Assembly (NCBI GenBank): GCA_963701325.1
Contig: OY969604.1
Location: forward strand, 1,240,001-1,304,000
DNA: 64,000 nucleotides
Direction of reading: 5' to 3'
Source: Bog-756 sp963701325
GTDB taxonomy: Bacteria; Actinomycetota; Acidimicrobiia; Acidimicrobiales; RAAP-2
Position 1 is the stretch's first letter, and each line of letters opens with the position of its first letter. A model generated the notes under the pieces. The model worked only from the letters and a program-made list of their open reading frames with translations. It made no database searches and had not been told where the DNA came from. A program made the position numbers and the translations under genes. Of this stretch, positions 33,713 through 42,263 are shown in pieces.

Positions 33713-34058
33713 GGTGCCCTCTCTCTGCAGCGAGAACGACCTTACTCCGAAAAGAGAGTACCGTTGCTCGCCGGACGCCGCCAGCCGGTCGGGGTTGGTG
33801 CCGGACCGGCCATCCCGGCACTGGCGGCCGCAGCGAATGGTGTGAGAACCTACTTCTTGATGATATGGAACGTTCGTCTCGCCCAATGCGAGCGAGCGGC
33901 CCGAGACCAGGGGGCCAGGTGACACCAGCGGGTCAGGTGGCACGAGCTCGACGCCGTCTCGGCGGCCGCGGAGCCGTGAGCAACCGGTCCCGTGACCGTC
34001 TTCCGGGACACGACCGGACCGTGCGGTACCGTTCCGCACCGGACCCCGAGGGAGCACC
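33713..34058. other. Divergent intergenic region between the ligase operon and the P450 operon
   Basis: 346 bases without a supported gene. Near the minus start lies ACTCTCTTTTCGGAGT (16 bases, roughly 33745-33763 on the minus strand), partly dyadic. Around 33850-33875 is an AT-richer stretch (TTCTTGATGATATGGAA) that may hold a promoter. At 34021-34039 is a 19-base near-palindrome listed separately. Confidence 0.45.
34021..34039. promoter_or_regulatory. Near-perfect palindrome GTGCGGTACCGTTCCGCAC before a P450 operon
   Basis: Two 9-base arms match at eight positions around a central C. It lies 20 bases upstream of the P450 ATG at 34059, in a natural operator position. No regulator gene is adjacent, and no copy was noticed at the other P450 promoters. 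Confidence 0.4.
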
Positions 34059-35258
34059 ATGACAGCGACCGACGCCGACCTCTACTACGACCCCTACGAC
34101 TTCGAGATCGACACGGATCCGTACCCGATCTGGCGGCGTCTCCGTGAGGAACGCCCGCTCTACTACAACGAGCGGTACGACTTCTACGCGCTGAGCCGCT
34201 TCGACGACGTCGAACGCGGGCTCATCGAATGGAAGACCTACAGCTCGGCCAAGGGCACGCTTCTCGAGCTCATCAAGAGCGACATGGAGATGCCTCCGGG
34301 GTCGATCATCTTCGAGGATCCGCCGGACCACAACCTCCATCGCGGGCTGCTGTCGCGGGTGTTCACCCCCCGCAAGATGAACGCGATCGAGCCCAAGGTC
34401 CGGGAGTTCTGCGCACGGAGCCTCGATCCCCTGCGGGACAGCGGGGGGTTCGACTTCATCGCCGACCTGGGTGCCCAGATGCCGATGCGGACCATCGGGA
34501 TGCTGCTCGGCATCCCCGAGCAGGACCAGGAGGCGCTCCGGGACTCCATCGACGCGGGCCTCCGCCTCGAGGAGGGCACCATGCCCGACACCTCGTACTT
34601 CGATGCGGACCGGCAGGCCAGCAACTTCGACGAGTACATCGACTGGCGGTCGGAGCACCCGTCGGACGACCTGATGACCGAACTGCTCCAGGCGGAGTTC
34701 GAGGACGAGACGGGCACGACCCGTCGGCTCACCCGGTCCGAGGTGGTCAACGTCGTCAACCTCATCGCGGCGGCCGGCAACGAGACGACGACCCGACTCA
34801 TCGGGTGGACCGGCAAGGTGCTGGCCGACCACCCCGACCAGCGACGCAGGATCGTCGAGGACCGGAGCCTCGTGCCCAACGCCATCGAGGAGCTCCTGCG
34901 CTTCGAGCCACCGTCGCCGACCCAGGCCCGCTACGTGACCCAGGACGTCGGTCACCATGGGGAGGTGTTGCCCGAGGGGAGTGTGGTGCTGCTGCTCAAC
35001 GGATCGGGCAACCGCGACGACCGAAGATTCCCGGAGGGCGACCGGTTCGACGTGACCCGACAGATCGACCACCACCTGGCGTTCGGCTACGGCCTGCACT
35101 TCTGCCTCGGTGCCGCGCTGGCCAGGCTCGAGGGACGGGTCGCGCTCGACGAGGTGCTGCAGCGCTTCCCCTCGTGGGAGGTCGACTGGGACAACGCCAC
35201 GCAGGCACGGACGTCGACGGTGAGGGGCTGGGAACGTCTCCCGGTCATCGTGACCTGA
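34059..35258 (+). CDS. Cytochrome P450
   Basis: A 399-residue class I P450 monooxygenase that would hydroxylate a hydrophobic substrate using ferredoxin-supplied electrons. I-helix AAGNETTTRLIGW near residue 245, the ExxR helix EELLRFEPPSPTQARYV, and heme-binding FGYGLHFCLGAALARLEG with Cys349. It opens with DLYYDPYDFEIDTDPYPIWR, nearly the same as the P450 at 52826, its closest relative in the window. RBS GAGGGAGC precedes the ATG. It heads a plus-strand operon with an SDR, aldehyde dehydrogenase, dehydrogenase pair, CoA-transferase and SDR, consistent with terminal hydroxylation, oxidation to acid, CoA activation and beta-oxidation. Confidence 0.95.
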   Translation: MTATDADLYYDPYDFEIDTDPYPIWRRLREERPLYYNERYDFYALSRFDDVERGLIEWKTYSSAKGTLLELIKSDMEMPPGSIIFEDPPDHNLHRGLLSRVFTPRKMNAIEPKVREFCARSLDPLRDSGGFDFIADLGAQMPMRTIGMLLGIPEQDQEALRDSIDAGLRLEEGTMPDTSYFDADRQASNFDEYIDWRSEHPSDDLMTELLQAEFEDETGTTRRLTRSEVVNVVNLIAAAGNETTTRLIGWTGKVLADHPDQRRRIVEDRSLVPNAIEELLRFEPPSPTQARYVTQDVGHHGEVLPEGSVVLLLNGSGNRDDRRFPEGDRFDVTRQIDHHLAFGYGLHFCLGAALARLEGRVALDEVLQRFPSWEVDWDNATQARTSTVRGWERLPVIVT

Positions 35259-35289
35259 GCCGCATGCCACGAGACCGGAGGAAGCAGGG

Positions 35290-36045
35290 GTGCCGTCCAT
35301 GAGGGTCGTCGTCGTCGGTGCGTCGAGCGGCCTCGGTCGCTGTGTCGCGGTCGGGCTCGCCGAGCGCGGGGCGACGGTGGCACTCATGGCGCGCAGGCGC
35401 GACCGGCTCACAGCGGCGGCGAAGGAGGCGGGACCTCGTGCGCTCCCCATCACCTGTGACGTCACCGACGAGGCCGGCTGCCGGGCGGCGATCGCCGAGG
35501 CCGCCGATGGGTTGGGTGGCATCGACGGGCTCGTCTACGCCACCGGGATCGGGCCGCTCGGACGACTCGCCGAACTCGACGTCGGGAGCTGGCGAGGCGT
35601 CTTCGACACCAACGTCATCGGGGCGTCGCTGGTCACCGCAGCAGCGCTCCCCCATCTGTCGGCCTCGAGCGGGAACGCTGCGTACCTGTCGTCGATCAGC
35701 GCCTCGACCACACCGCCCTGGCCGGGTCTGGGTGCCTACGCAGTGAGCAAGGCGGCGCTGGACAAGTTGGTGGAGGCGTGGCGGGCGGAGCACCCACAGG
35801 TCGGGTTCACCCGGGTCACCGTCGGCGACTGCGCAGGCGGCGACGGCGACTCGATGACCGAGTTCACCTCCGGATGGGATCAGGAGCTGGCGGGTGAGAT
35901 GGCATCGATCTGGATGGCGCGACAGCTCATCGCCGGGGCCCTGTTGGACGTCGACGAGCTGGTCCGGGTGCTCGACACCGTGTTGCGCTGCGGGCCGACC
36001 GCGAGCATTCCCACCGTCACCATCGTCCCCCGACCGCCGTCGTGA
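35290..36045 (+). CDS. SDR family oxidoreductase
   Basis: A 251-residue short-chain dehydrogenase-like protein. It has VVVGASSGLGRCVAVGLAER near the start, VYATGIGPLGR where NNAG is usual, the Ser in YLSSISASTTPPW and Tyr-x3-Lys in YAVSKAAL. The missing NNAG marks an atypical subgroup. The GTG start (35290) follows GGAGGA by about 8 bases; ATG 35299 is an alternative. It is 31 bases after the P450 and probably oxidises the P450 product or a related alcohol. Confidence 0.88.
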   Translation: MPSMRVVVVGASSGLGRCVAVGLAERGATVALMARRRDRLTAAAKEAGPRALPITCDVTDEAGCRAAIAEAADGLGGIDGLVYATGIGPLGRLAELDVGSWRGVFDTNVIGASLVTAAALPHLSASSGNAAYLSSISASTTPPWPGLGAYAVSKAALDKLVEAWRAEHPQVGFTRVTVGDCAGGDGDSMTEFTSGWDQELAGEMASIWMARQLIAGALLDVDELVRVLDTVLRCGPTASIPTVTIVPRPPS

Positions 36046-36139
36046 CCGTATTGCGGCTCGGTCCGGGAACGGTATTCTTTTGAACCATAAACGTCATATC
36101 AGCGGCCGGCCGGTACCTAGCGCCAGCCCGGGGAGCGCC

Positions 36140-37621
36140 ATGGACGGCAGCACGACACTGGATCCGGAACCCAACATGCTCATCGACGGCAAGCTCGTCG
36201 AAGCGTCGTCGGGGGAGCGGTTCGACAACATCAACCCGGCGACCGAAGAGGTCATCGGCCAGGTTGCCGACGGGTCCGTCGCCGACATGCGACGGGCCAT
36301 CAGGGCCGCGCGGCGGGCCTTCGACGAGACCGACTGGTCGACCAACCGGGACTTCCGGAAGCGCTGCCTCGAACAGCTCCAGCAGGCCCTCGAGGCCGAG
36401 CGCGAGCAGCTCCGTGAGCAGCTCATCCTCGAGGTCGGCTGCCCGCGGATGCTCACCCTCGGACCGCAGCTCGACGCTCCTCTCGCCGACTCCTTGCGCT
36501 ACCCGACCCGGCTCATCGACGAGTTCGAGTGGGAGACCCACCTGCCCGAGGCGACCGATTTCCGCGGAGGTACCAATACCCGCGTGATCGTGAAGGAGCC
36601 GGCCGGGGTGGTCGGGGCCATCACCCCATGGAACTTTCCGTTCGAGGTCACCTTGGCAAAGTTGGGCCAGGCACTGGCCACCGGCAACACGGTGGTGCTC
36701 AAGCCCGCCCCCGACACGCCGTGGAACGCGACCCTCATCGGCCGGCTCGTGGCCGAAGGGACCGACATCCCGGCCGGGGTCGTCAACGTCGTGACCTCCG
36801 CGGACCATCTGATCGGCGAAGAGCTCACCCTCTCGCCGGAAGTCGATCTCATCTCCTTCACCGGGTCGACCGCCGTCGGCAAGCGGATCATGGCCAAGGG
36901 CGCCGACACCATGAAGCGCCTCTTCCTCGAGCTGGGCGGCAAGTCCGCCACGATCGTGCTCGACGACGCCGATTTCGACTCGGCGCTGATGATCGGCCTC
37001 GCGGTGTGTGCGCACGCCGGCCAGGGATGCGCCATTCCGACACGGATGCTGCTTCCCCGGTCTCGCTACGACGAGGGGGTCGAACGGCTGAGCGGGTTCC
37101 TGGCCAATGTGCCCTACGGCGACCCCGAGCGCGACGACGTGATCATGGGACCGCTGATCAGCGCCAAGCAGCGCGATCGGGTCCTCGGGTACATCGCCCG
37201 CGGTGTCGAGGAGGGAGCGACGCTCGCCGTCGGCGGCGGGCGCCCCAAGGACCACCCCACGGGCTTCTTCGTCGAGCCCACGATGTTCACCGGTGTCGAG
37301 AGCGCGATGACCATCGCCCAGGAGGAGATCTTCGGTCCGGTCCTGGTGGTCATCCCGTTCGAGGACGACGACGATGCGGTGCGCATCGCAAACGACAGCA
37401 CCTACGGGTTGAGCGGTGCCGTCTTCTCCGCTTCGCAGGAGCGCTCCCTTGCCGTGGCACGACGGGTCCGAACCGGCACCATGGGCGTCAACGGCGGCGT
37501 CTGGTACGGGGCCGACGTACCGTTCGGGGGATACAAGAGCAGTGGCATCGGGCGTCAGAACGGCATCGCCGGATTCGACCAGTACCTCGAGATCAAGTCC
37601 CTGGCGTGGCCGAGTGTCTGA
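36140..37621 (+). CDS. Aldehyde dehydrogenase family protein
   Basis: A 493-residue NAD(P)-dependent aldehyde dehydrogenase that would convert an aldehyde to the acid. It has PWNFPFEVTLAKLGQALATG near residue 160, SFTGSTAVGKRIM near 240, Glu in LELGGKSATIVLDD near 265 and the catalytic Cys297 in GQGCAIPTRMLL (GQGC instead of the common GQVC). The C-terminal signature FGGYKSSGIGRQNG is present. GGGGAGCG precedes the ATG. A weak promoter-like stretch, TATTCTTTTGAACCATAA, lies just upstream at about 36072-36089, so it may be expressed also on its own. Confidence 0.95.
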   Translation: MDGSTTLDPEPNMLIDGKLVEASSGERFDNINPATEEVIGQVADGSVADMRRAIRAARRAFDETDWSTNRDFRKRCLEQLQQALEAEREQLREQLILEVGCPRMLTLGPQLDAPLADSLRYPTRLIDEFEWETHLPEATDFRGGTNTRVIVKEPAGVVGAITPWNFPFEVTLAKLGQALATGNTVVLKPAPDTPWNATLIGRLVAEGTDIPAGVVNVVTSADHLIGEELTLSPEVDLISFTGSTAVGKRIMAKGADTMKRLFLELGGKSATIVLDDADFDSALMIGLAVCAHAGQGCAIPTRMLLPRSRYDEGVERLSGFLANVPYGDPERDDVIMGPLISAKQRDRVLGYIARGVEEGATLAVGGGRPKDHPTGFFVEPTMFTGVESAMTIAQEEIFGPVLVVIPFEDDDDAVRIANDSTYGLSGAVFSASQERSLAVARRVRTGTMGVNGGVWYGADVPFGGYKSSGIGRQNGIAGFDQYLEIKSLAWPSV

Positions 37622-37636
37622 TCTCCGTGGTGCACC

Positions 37637-38777
37637 GTGCTGCTGACCCTGACATCGGACCAGGAGTTCTTCCGTGACACCACGTCGAGGTTCCTGACCG
37701 AGCACGCCCCTCCGGCGGAGATCCGTCGTCTCCGTGACGACCCGGTCGGATTCAGTGCCCGTTTCTGGCAGCGCGGCGCCGAGCTCGGGTGGACCTCTCT
37801 CCTGGTCGACGAGGAGTACGGCGGTGGGTCGATCAGCGGCGAGGGGCTCGTCGACCTCACGCTGGTGGCCCACGAGTTCGGACGACATGCCGCACCGGGC
37901 CCGCTGGTCCCGACCAATCTCGTCGCCGCCGTCCTCAACGACGATCCCGACGGTCGTCATGGCGGCCTCCGGGCGGGCCTCCTCGACGGAACGAAGATCG
38001 CATCCTGGGGCTATCCGCGAACCACGGCCGGGCGACGGTCTCGGTCAGATTGCACTCGACATCCGGCCGGACGGGTCCGACGTCGTCCTCAACGGTGTCA
38101 AGCGCCCGGTCGAATCCGGCGAACAGGCAAGCCACTTCCTGGTCACCGGACGCACCGGCAGCGGGCTCACCCAGGTCCTCGCACCGGCCGGCACCGAGGG
38201 CATCTCGGTCCGCCCGATGCAGACGATCGACCTGACCCGTCGTTTCTCCGAGGTCACCTTCCGCGACGTGCGACTGCCCGCCGACAGCGTGGTCGGAGGG
38301 ATCGGGGAGGCCGGTGGTCCCGTCGAGCGACAGCTGCAGCTGGCACTGGTGATGGCCAACTCGGAGTCGGTCGGCGCCATGCAGCGCGCGTTGGACATGA
38401 CCATCGAGTGGGCGTTCGACCGCTATTCGTTCGGTCGACCCCTCGCCTCCTACCAGGAGCTCAAACACCGGTTCGCCGACATGAAGACCTGGCTCGAGGC
38501 AGGGCACGCGATCAACGACGCGTCCGCCGCGGCCGTTGCCTCCGGATCAGCCGACGCCGGCGAGCTGGTCAGTGCTGCCAAGGCCTTCATCGGCGACTAC
38601 GGCTCGGAGCTCGTGCAGGACTGCATTCAGATGCACGGAGGGATCGGCCTCACCTTCGATCACGACATCCACTTCTACCTCCGACGCGTGGTCGTCAACC
38701 GCGCGCTGTACGGCACGCCCGGCGAGCACCGGCATCGGATCGCGTCGATCGTCGAGCACCTGCCGGGTGCGGCATGA
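37637..38777 (+). pseudogene. Acyl-CoA dehydrogenase, smaller pair subunit, with apparent frameshift at 38007-38010
   Basis: The N-terminus (LTLTSDQEFFRDTTSRFLTE, LVAHEFGRHAAPGPLVPTN) reads in the frame of GTG 37637 up to about 38008, then the rest (GDGLGQIALDIRPDGSDVVL, YSFGRPLASYQELKHRFADM, QMHGGIGLTFDHDIHFYLRR) continues in another frame to 38777. The 1141-base length is one more than a multiple of three. Removing one G from GGGG at 38007-38010 gives ASWAIREPRPGDGLGQ, which matches the family. The protein would be 379 residues. It overlaps the next dehydrogenase by ATGA. A homopolymer error in the sequence is as likely as a real mutation. Confidence 0.82.
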
Positions 38778-40033
38778 GCACGGACACCGTCGAGGACCTC
38801 GCGGCCTTCCGGGAGCGGGCCAGGTCGTGGATCCGTGCCAATCTCGAGCCGGCCACGGAGCGCGCTGCGGAAGGGGTGCTCCGCAACACCCGGACCGACG
38901 AGGAGGAGCTGGCCGAGGTCGCCCATGACCGGGAGTTGCAGGGACGGCTGTTCGACGCCGGCCTGGCAGGCATCTGCTTCCCGACGGCATACGGCGGTCA
39001 GGGACTGACCCCGGCACACCAGGCGGCGTTGAACGAGGAGCTCGTCGGGTTCGAATACCCCATGCGCTTCCAGGCGCCGACCATCTCACCCTGCGCAGCG
39101 GTCATCCTCGAATTCGGCACGGAGGAGCAGAAGCTCCGTCACCTCCCGGCGATCCTCCGGGGCGAGGAGCTCTGGATGCAGTTCCTCTCGGAGCCCGGCG
39201 GCGGGTCGGACGTGGCCGGCGCCCAGACCACCGCCGTACGCGACGGTGACGAGTGGATGCTCGACGGGTCGAAGATCTGGACGACCGGAGCCTGGTGGTC
39301 GGACTGGGGCCTCTGTCTCGCCCGCACCAACTGGGACGTGCCGAAGCACCGGGGACTTACGGTGTTCATGGTCCCGATCCACCAGTCCGGTGTCGAGGTC
39401 CACCGGATCGAGATGCTGAACGGGACGAAGGAGTTCTGTCAGGAGTTCATGACCGACGTACAGGTGCCGGACCACGACCGCGTCGGTCAGGTGGACGACG
39501 GCTGGACTGTCGGGATCCGCTGGATGTTTCACGAACGCATGCTTCACAACTCCCCCTACGTCACGGTCCCGGCCGGACAGGCCCACGGTGGAGTCGGCGG
39601 CTCGTCGGTGCTCCAGATCGCCCGGGGCACCGGTCGGGCCGATGACCCCCAGGTCCAGGACCTCGTCGGCGAAGCCCGGATGCTCCAGCTGACCGCCGAA
39701 GCACTGCAGCACCGCCTCGCCGACGGACTGCGGTCCGGCGCCCTCCCCGACCAGGCGGCTGCGATCGGCCGGTTGTTCTCCGGCGTGGTCTCGGCCCGGG
39801 TCCACACCATCGCCTTCGAGTTGGCGGGTGGGGAGGCCGGAGCCTGGACCGACGACGACGGGGTCATCGCCAACTGCGGGGCGGACTTCCTCATGCGCCA
39901 GGTGTCCACCATCGGCGGGGGGACGACCGAGATGGCGCGCAACGTGATCAGCGAGCGGGTCCTCGGCATGCCGAGAGAGCGCTCGCTCGACCGGGACGTC
40001 CCCTTCCGGGACGTGCCGCGCGGCCCCGGGTGA
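38774..40033 (+). CDS. Acyl-CoA dehydrogenase, larger subunit of a pair
   Basis: A 419-residue acyl-CoA dehydrogenase. It has LAGICFPTAYGGQGLTPAHQ, WMQFLSEPGGGSDVAGAQTT near residue 145, SKIWTTGAWWSDWGLCLART and the C-terminal STIGGGTTEMARNVISERVL. As in the other large pair members, the canonical Glu of YEGT is absent. Its ATG overlaps the preceding dehydrogenase gene stop. The operon position after P450, SDR and aldehyde dehydrogenase suggests it acts on the CoA ester of the oxidised P450 product. Confidence 0.92.
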   Translation: MSTDTVEDLAAFRERARSWIRANLEPATERAAEGVLRNTRTDEEELAEVAHDRELQGRLFDAGLAGICFPTAYGGQGLTPAHQAALNEELVGFEYPMRFQAPTISPCAAVILEFGTEEQKLRHLPAILRGEELWMQFLSEPGGGSDVAGAQTTAVRDGDEWMLDGSKIWTTGAWWSDWGLCLARTNWDVPKHRGLTVFMVPIHQSGVEVHRIEMLNGTKEFCQEFMTDVQVPDHDRVGQVDDGWTVGIRWMFHERMLHNSPYVTVPAGQAHGGVGGSSVLQIARGTGRADDPQVQDLVGEARMLQLTAEALQHRLADGLRSGALPDQAAAIGRLFSGVVSARVHTIAFELAGGEAGAWTDDDGVIANCGADFLMRQVSTIGGGTTEMARNVISERVLGMPRERSLDRDVPFRDVPRGPG

Positions 40034-40048
40034 GGTGACCGTCCACTC

Positions 40049-41266
40049 ATGAGCGCAGTGATGGAGGGGATACGCGTCCTCGAGGTGGCCGAGCACACCT
40101 TCGTCCCTGCCGCATCGGCGCTGTTGTCGGACTGGGGGGCCGAGGTCATCAAGATCGAGCACATCGAGCGGGGCGATGCCATGCGAGGCCTCGCATCGAG
40201 CGGCCTCGCCATCGTGCCCAAGGACGTGCACGTCCTCCTCGAACACTCCAACCGCGGCAAGAAGAGCCTGGCCCTCGACCTGACCACGCCGGACGGGCTC
40301 GAGATCCTCTACAAGTTGGTCGCGACCTCTGACGTCTTCCTCACCAACAAGCTCCCGAGTGTCCGTCGGAAGCTGCACGTGGACGTCGAGGACGTCCGGG
40401 TCCACAATCCGGACATCATCTACGTACGGGGTACCGGCCAGGGCGAGCGCGGTCCCGATGCGGACAAGGGGTCCTACGATTCGTTGGCGTTCTGGGCCCG
40501 GGCCGGGGTGGCAGCCGGCGCCAGGCGACCCGAGTACGAGCTCGTGCCCGTCCCGCCCGCCCCGGGGTTCGGTGACTCGATCGGGGCGATGACCATCGCG
40601 GGAGGCATCATGGGCGCGCTGTTCCACCGTGAACGGACCGGCGAGGCGACAACCGTCGACGTCTCACTGCTCGGGGTGGGCCTCTGGGCGATGGGTCAGG
40701 CGCTCGCGCTCTCGCTGCTCCTCGATCGTCCGTGGGCCCCGCCGCCGGCCGACTCCCTCGGCTCGAACCCGCTGTCCCGCACCTACCAGACCGCGGACGG
40801 GCGGACGCTCTGGTTCACCTGCCTGCAGGCAGGCAAGTACTGGCCGACCTTGTGCGCGGCCATCGGCCGGCCCGAGTTGGCAACCGACCCGAGGTTCGCC
40901 GACCATGCCTCGCTGCTCGCCAACAGCGCCGAGGCCACCCTCGAATTGGAAGCGGTGTTCGCCGGTGCAACCCTCGAACAATGGCGCCGGCGCCTGGAGG
41001 GCTTCGACGGCCAGTGGGCGGTGATGCAGGACACGATCGAGGTCGCCGACGACCCGCAGACCGTCGCCAACGGCTACGTCCAGGACTGCCGGACCGCCGA
41101 AGGCACACCCTTCAGGCTGGCGGCGGCCCCGGTACAGTTCGACGGGGAGCCCGCCGTCCCCGGGCGTGCCCCGAGCCTCAACGAGCACGGTGACAGCATC
41201 CTCGGAGAGCTCGGGTTCGACTGGGACGCCATCATCGACCTCAAGGTACGCGGCATTGTTGCCTGA
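40049..41266 (+). CDS. CaiB/BaiF family CoA-transferase
   Basis: A 405-residue class III CoA-transferase. It has MEGIRVLEVAEHTFVPAASA, WGAEVIKIEHIERGDAMRG, NRGKKSLALDLTTPDGLEIL and the nucleophilic Asp in KGSYDSLAFWARAG near residue 150. TTVDVSLLGVGLWAMGQALA and YQTADGRTLWFTCLQAGKYW follow. It is 15 bases after the dehydrogenase pair, and a short gap precedes an SDR gene. It probably activates the acid formed by the aldehyde dehydrogenase, drawing CoA from an acyl-CoA donor, as no ligase is present in this operon. Confidence 0.93.
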   Translation: MSAVMEGIRVLEVAEHTFVPAASALLSDWGAEVIKIEHIERGDAMRGLASSGLAIVPKDVHVLLEHSNRGKKSLALDLTTPDGLEILYKLVATSDVFLTNKLPSVRRKLHVDVEDVRVHNPDIIYVRGTGQGERGPDADKGSYDSLAFWARAGVAAGARRPEYELVPVPPAPGFGDSIGAMTIAGGIMGALFHRERTGEATTVDVSLLGVGLWAMGQALALSLLLDRPWAPPPADSLGSNPLSRTYQTADGRTLWFTCLQAGKYWPTLCAAIGRPELATDPRFADHASLLANSAEATLELEAVFAGATLEQWRRRLEGFDGQWAVMQDTIEVADDPQTVANGYVQDCRTAEGTPFRLAAAPVQFDGEPAVPGRAPSLNEHGDSILGELGFDWDAIIDLKVRGIVA

Positions 41267-41295
41267 CCCCAGCCACATCGACCCCCCGGGAGGAC

Positions 41296-42132
41296 ATGAC
41301 CATGACCCTGTTTGATGCGTTCCGCTACGACGGCAAGAGAGCGCTGGTGGTCGGAGGCGCGACCGGGATGGGCGCTGCGGCGGCCGAACTGCTGCAGTCC
41401 GCAGGCGCGGAGGTCGTGGTGATGGACTTTGCGAAGATCACGCTACCGGGGGCCACCGCCATCCAGATGAACCTCGCCGAGCGCGACTCGATCGACGAGG
41501 CACTCGCTCAGTTGGGAGGACCGATCGACGCGCTCCTCTCCTGCGCCGGTGTGGCCGACGGCACCCCGGGTATCGAGAAGATCAACTTCATCGGACACCG
41601 GCACCTCATCGACAGCCTCCTCGCCAAGGACCTGCTCCCCCGCGGCTCTGCCATCGGGTTCATCTCGTCTGCGGCCGGACTCGGGTGGGAGTCGAACCTC
41701 CCCCGGATCCGCGAGTACCTGGCCACCCCCGACTTCGACAGCGCTGTCGAATGGGTGGCGACCAACGGCGGCGCCGACTACCTCTCGACCAAGCAGGCGA
41801 TCTGCGCCTATGTCGCCATTCAGGCATTCCCCATGGCGAAGCTCGGCATCCGGATCAATGCGATCTGCCCCGGGCCGACCGACACGCCGCTCGCCCAGGC
41901 CAACAAGGAGATGTGGCTCGGCTTCGGCGCCGACTTCCGCGCCGAGACCGGCGTCGAGACGTCGACCCCCCTCGAACAGGCCTACCCGCTGGTGTTCCTC
42001 TGCAGCCAGGCAGCCTCTGCGATCAGCGGGATCACCATGGTCACCGACTCGGGGTACTTCGCGGCCGGGGTCACCGAGGAGTTCCCGCCCGCCACGCCGG
42101 TCGCCCAATTCCTGCTCGGGCGGCTCGGGTGA
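41296..42132 (+). CDS. SDR family oxidoreductase (3-alpha-hydroxysteroid dehydrogenase-like)
   Basis: A 278-residue short-chain dehydrogenase. It has ALVVGGATGMGAAAAELLQS near residue 15, LLSCAGVADGTPG in place of NNAG, Ser in FISSAAGLGWES and the catalytic pair in YLSTKQAICAY. The CAGV and FISSAAGLGWE phrases and the long insert between them resemble 3-alpha-hydroxysteroid dehydrogenases of the Comamonas type. GGGAGG precedes the start by about 6 bases. It ends the P450 operon and may oxidise a ring or side-chain hydroxyl group. The steroid reading is an analogy only. Confidence 0.9.
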   Translation: MTMTLFDAFRYDGKRALVVGGATGMGAAAAELLQSAGAEVVVMDFAKITLPGATAIQMNLAERDSIDEALAQLGGPIDALLSCAGVADGTPGIEKINFIGHRHLIDSLLAKDLLPRGSAIGFISSAAGLGWESNLPRIREYLATPDFDSAVEWVATNGGADYLSTKQAICAYVAIQAFPMAKLGIRINAICPGPTDTPLAQANKEMWLGFGADFRAETGVETSTPLEQAYPLVFLCSQAASAISGITMVTDSGYFAAGVTEEFPPATPVAQFLLGRLG

Positions 42133-42200
42133 CCAGCCCGGGCGCGCGCTGACCGGGAGGACAGCCCCATCGGCCGGGCCAATTTAGTAGGACGTTGTAG

Positions 42201-42206
42201 TAATAT
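42201..42206 (+). promoter_or_regulatory. TAATAT -10 box for the icmF transcript
   Basis: TAATAT lies 12 bases before an ATG at 42213 and about 54 bases before the icmF start. It is the AT-richest hexamer in the gap after the SDR gene. The preceding TTTAGTAGGACGTTGTAG has no clear -35. A leaderless start at 42213 is likely by analogy with other genes in the window. Confidence 0.45.
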
Positions 42207-42212
42207 GGCCGG

Positions 42213-42263
42213 ATGACGCGCTCTGCGGCGCCCCGCCTCCAGCCCCATCCGGTCCCGGTGTGA
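42213..42263 (+). CDS. Possible 16-codon upstream ORF coupled to icmF
   Basis: ATG 42213 opens a 16-codon frame (MTRSAAPRLQPHPVPV) that ends in TGA at 42261-42263. The last sense codon GTG and the stop overlap the GTG start of icmF at 42260 (GTGTGAGC). The ATG is 12 bases after TAATAT with no Shine-Dalgarno. Because icmF also lacks a clear ribosome site, ribosomes finishing the short frame could restart on icmF. No attenuation-type run of one amino acid is seen except Pro-rich codons. Confidence 0.35.
   Translation: MTRSAAPRLQPHPVPV

Noticed and set aside
36017..37960. 647-codon frame opposite the aldehyde dehydrogenase
   Set aside because: Antisense shadow of a gene with all catalytic motifs.
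34059..42132. A natural-product biosynthetic cluster
   Set aside because: P450, SDR and aldehyde dehydrogenase genes are present, but no polyketide, peptide or terpene synthase. CoA-transferases and acyl-CoA dehydrogenases point to catabolism.
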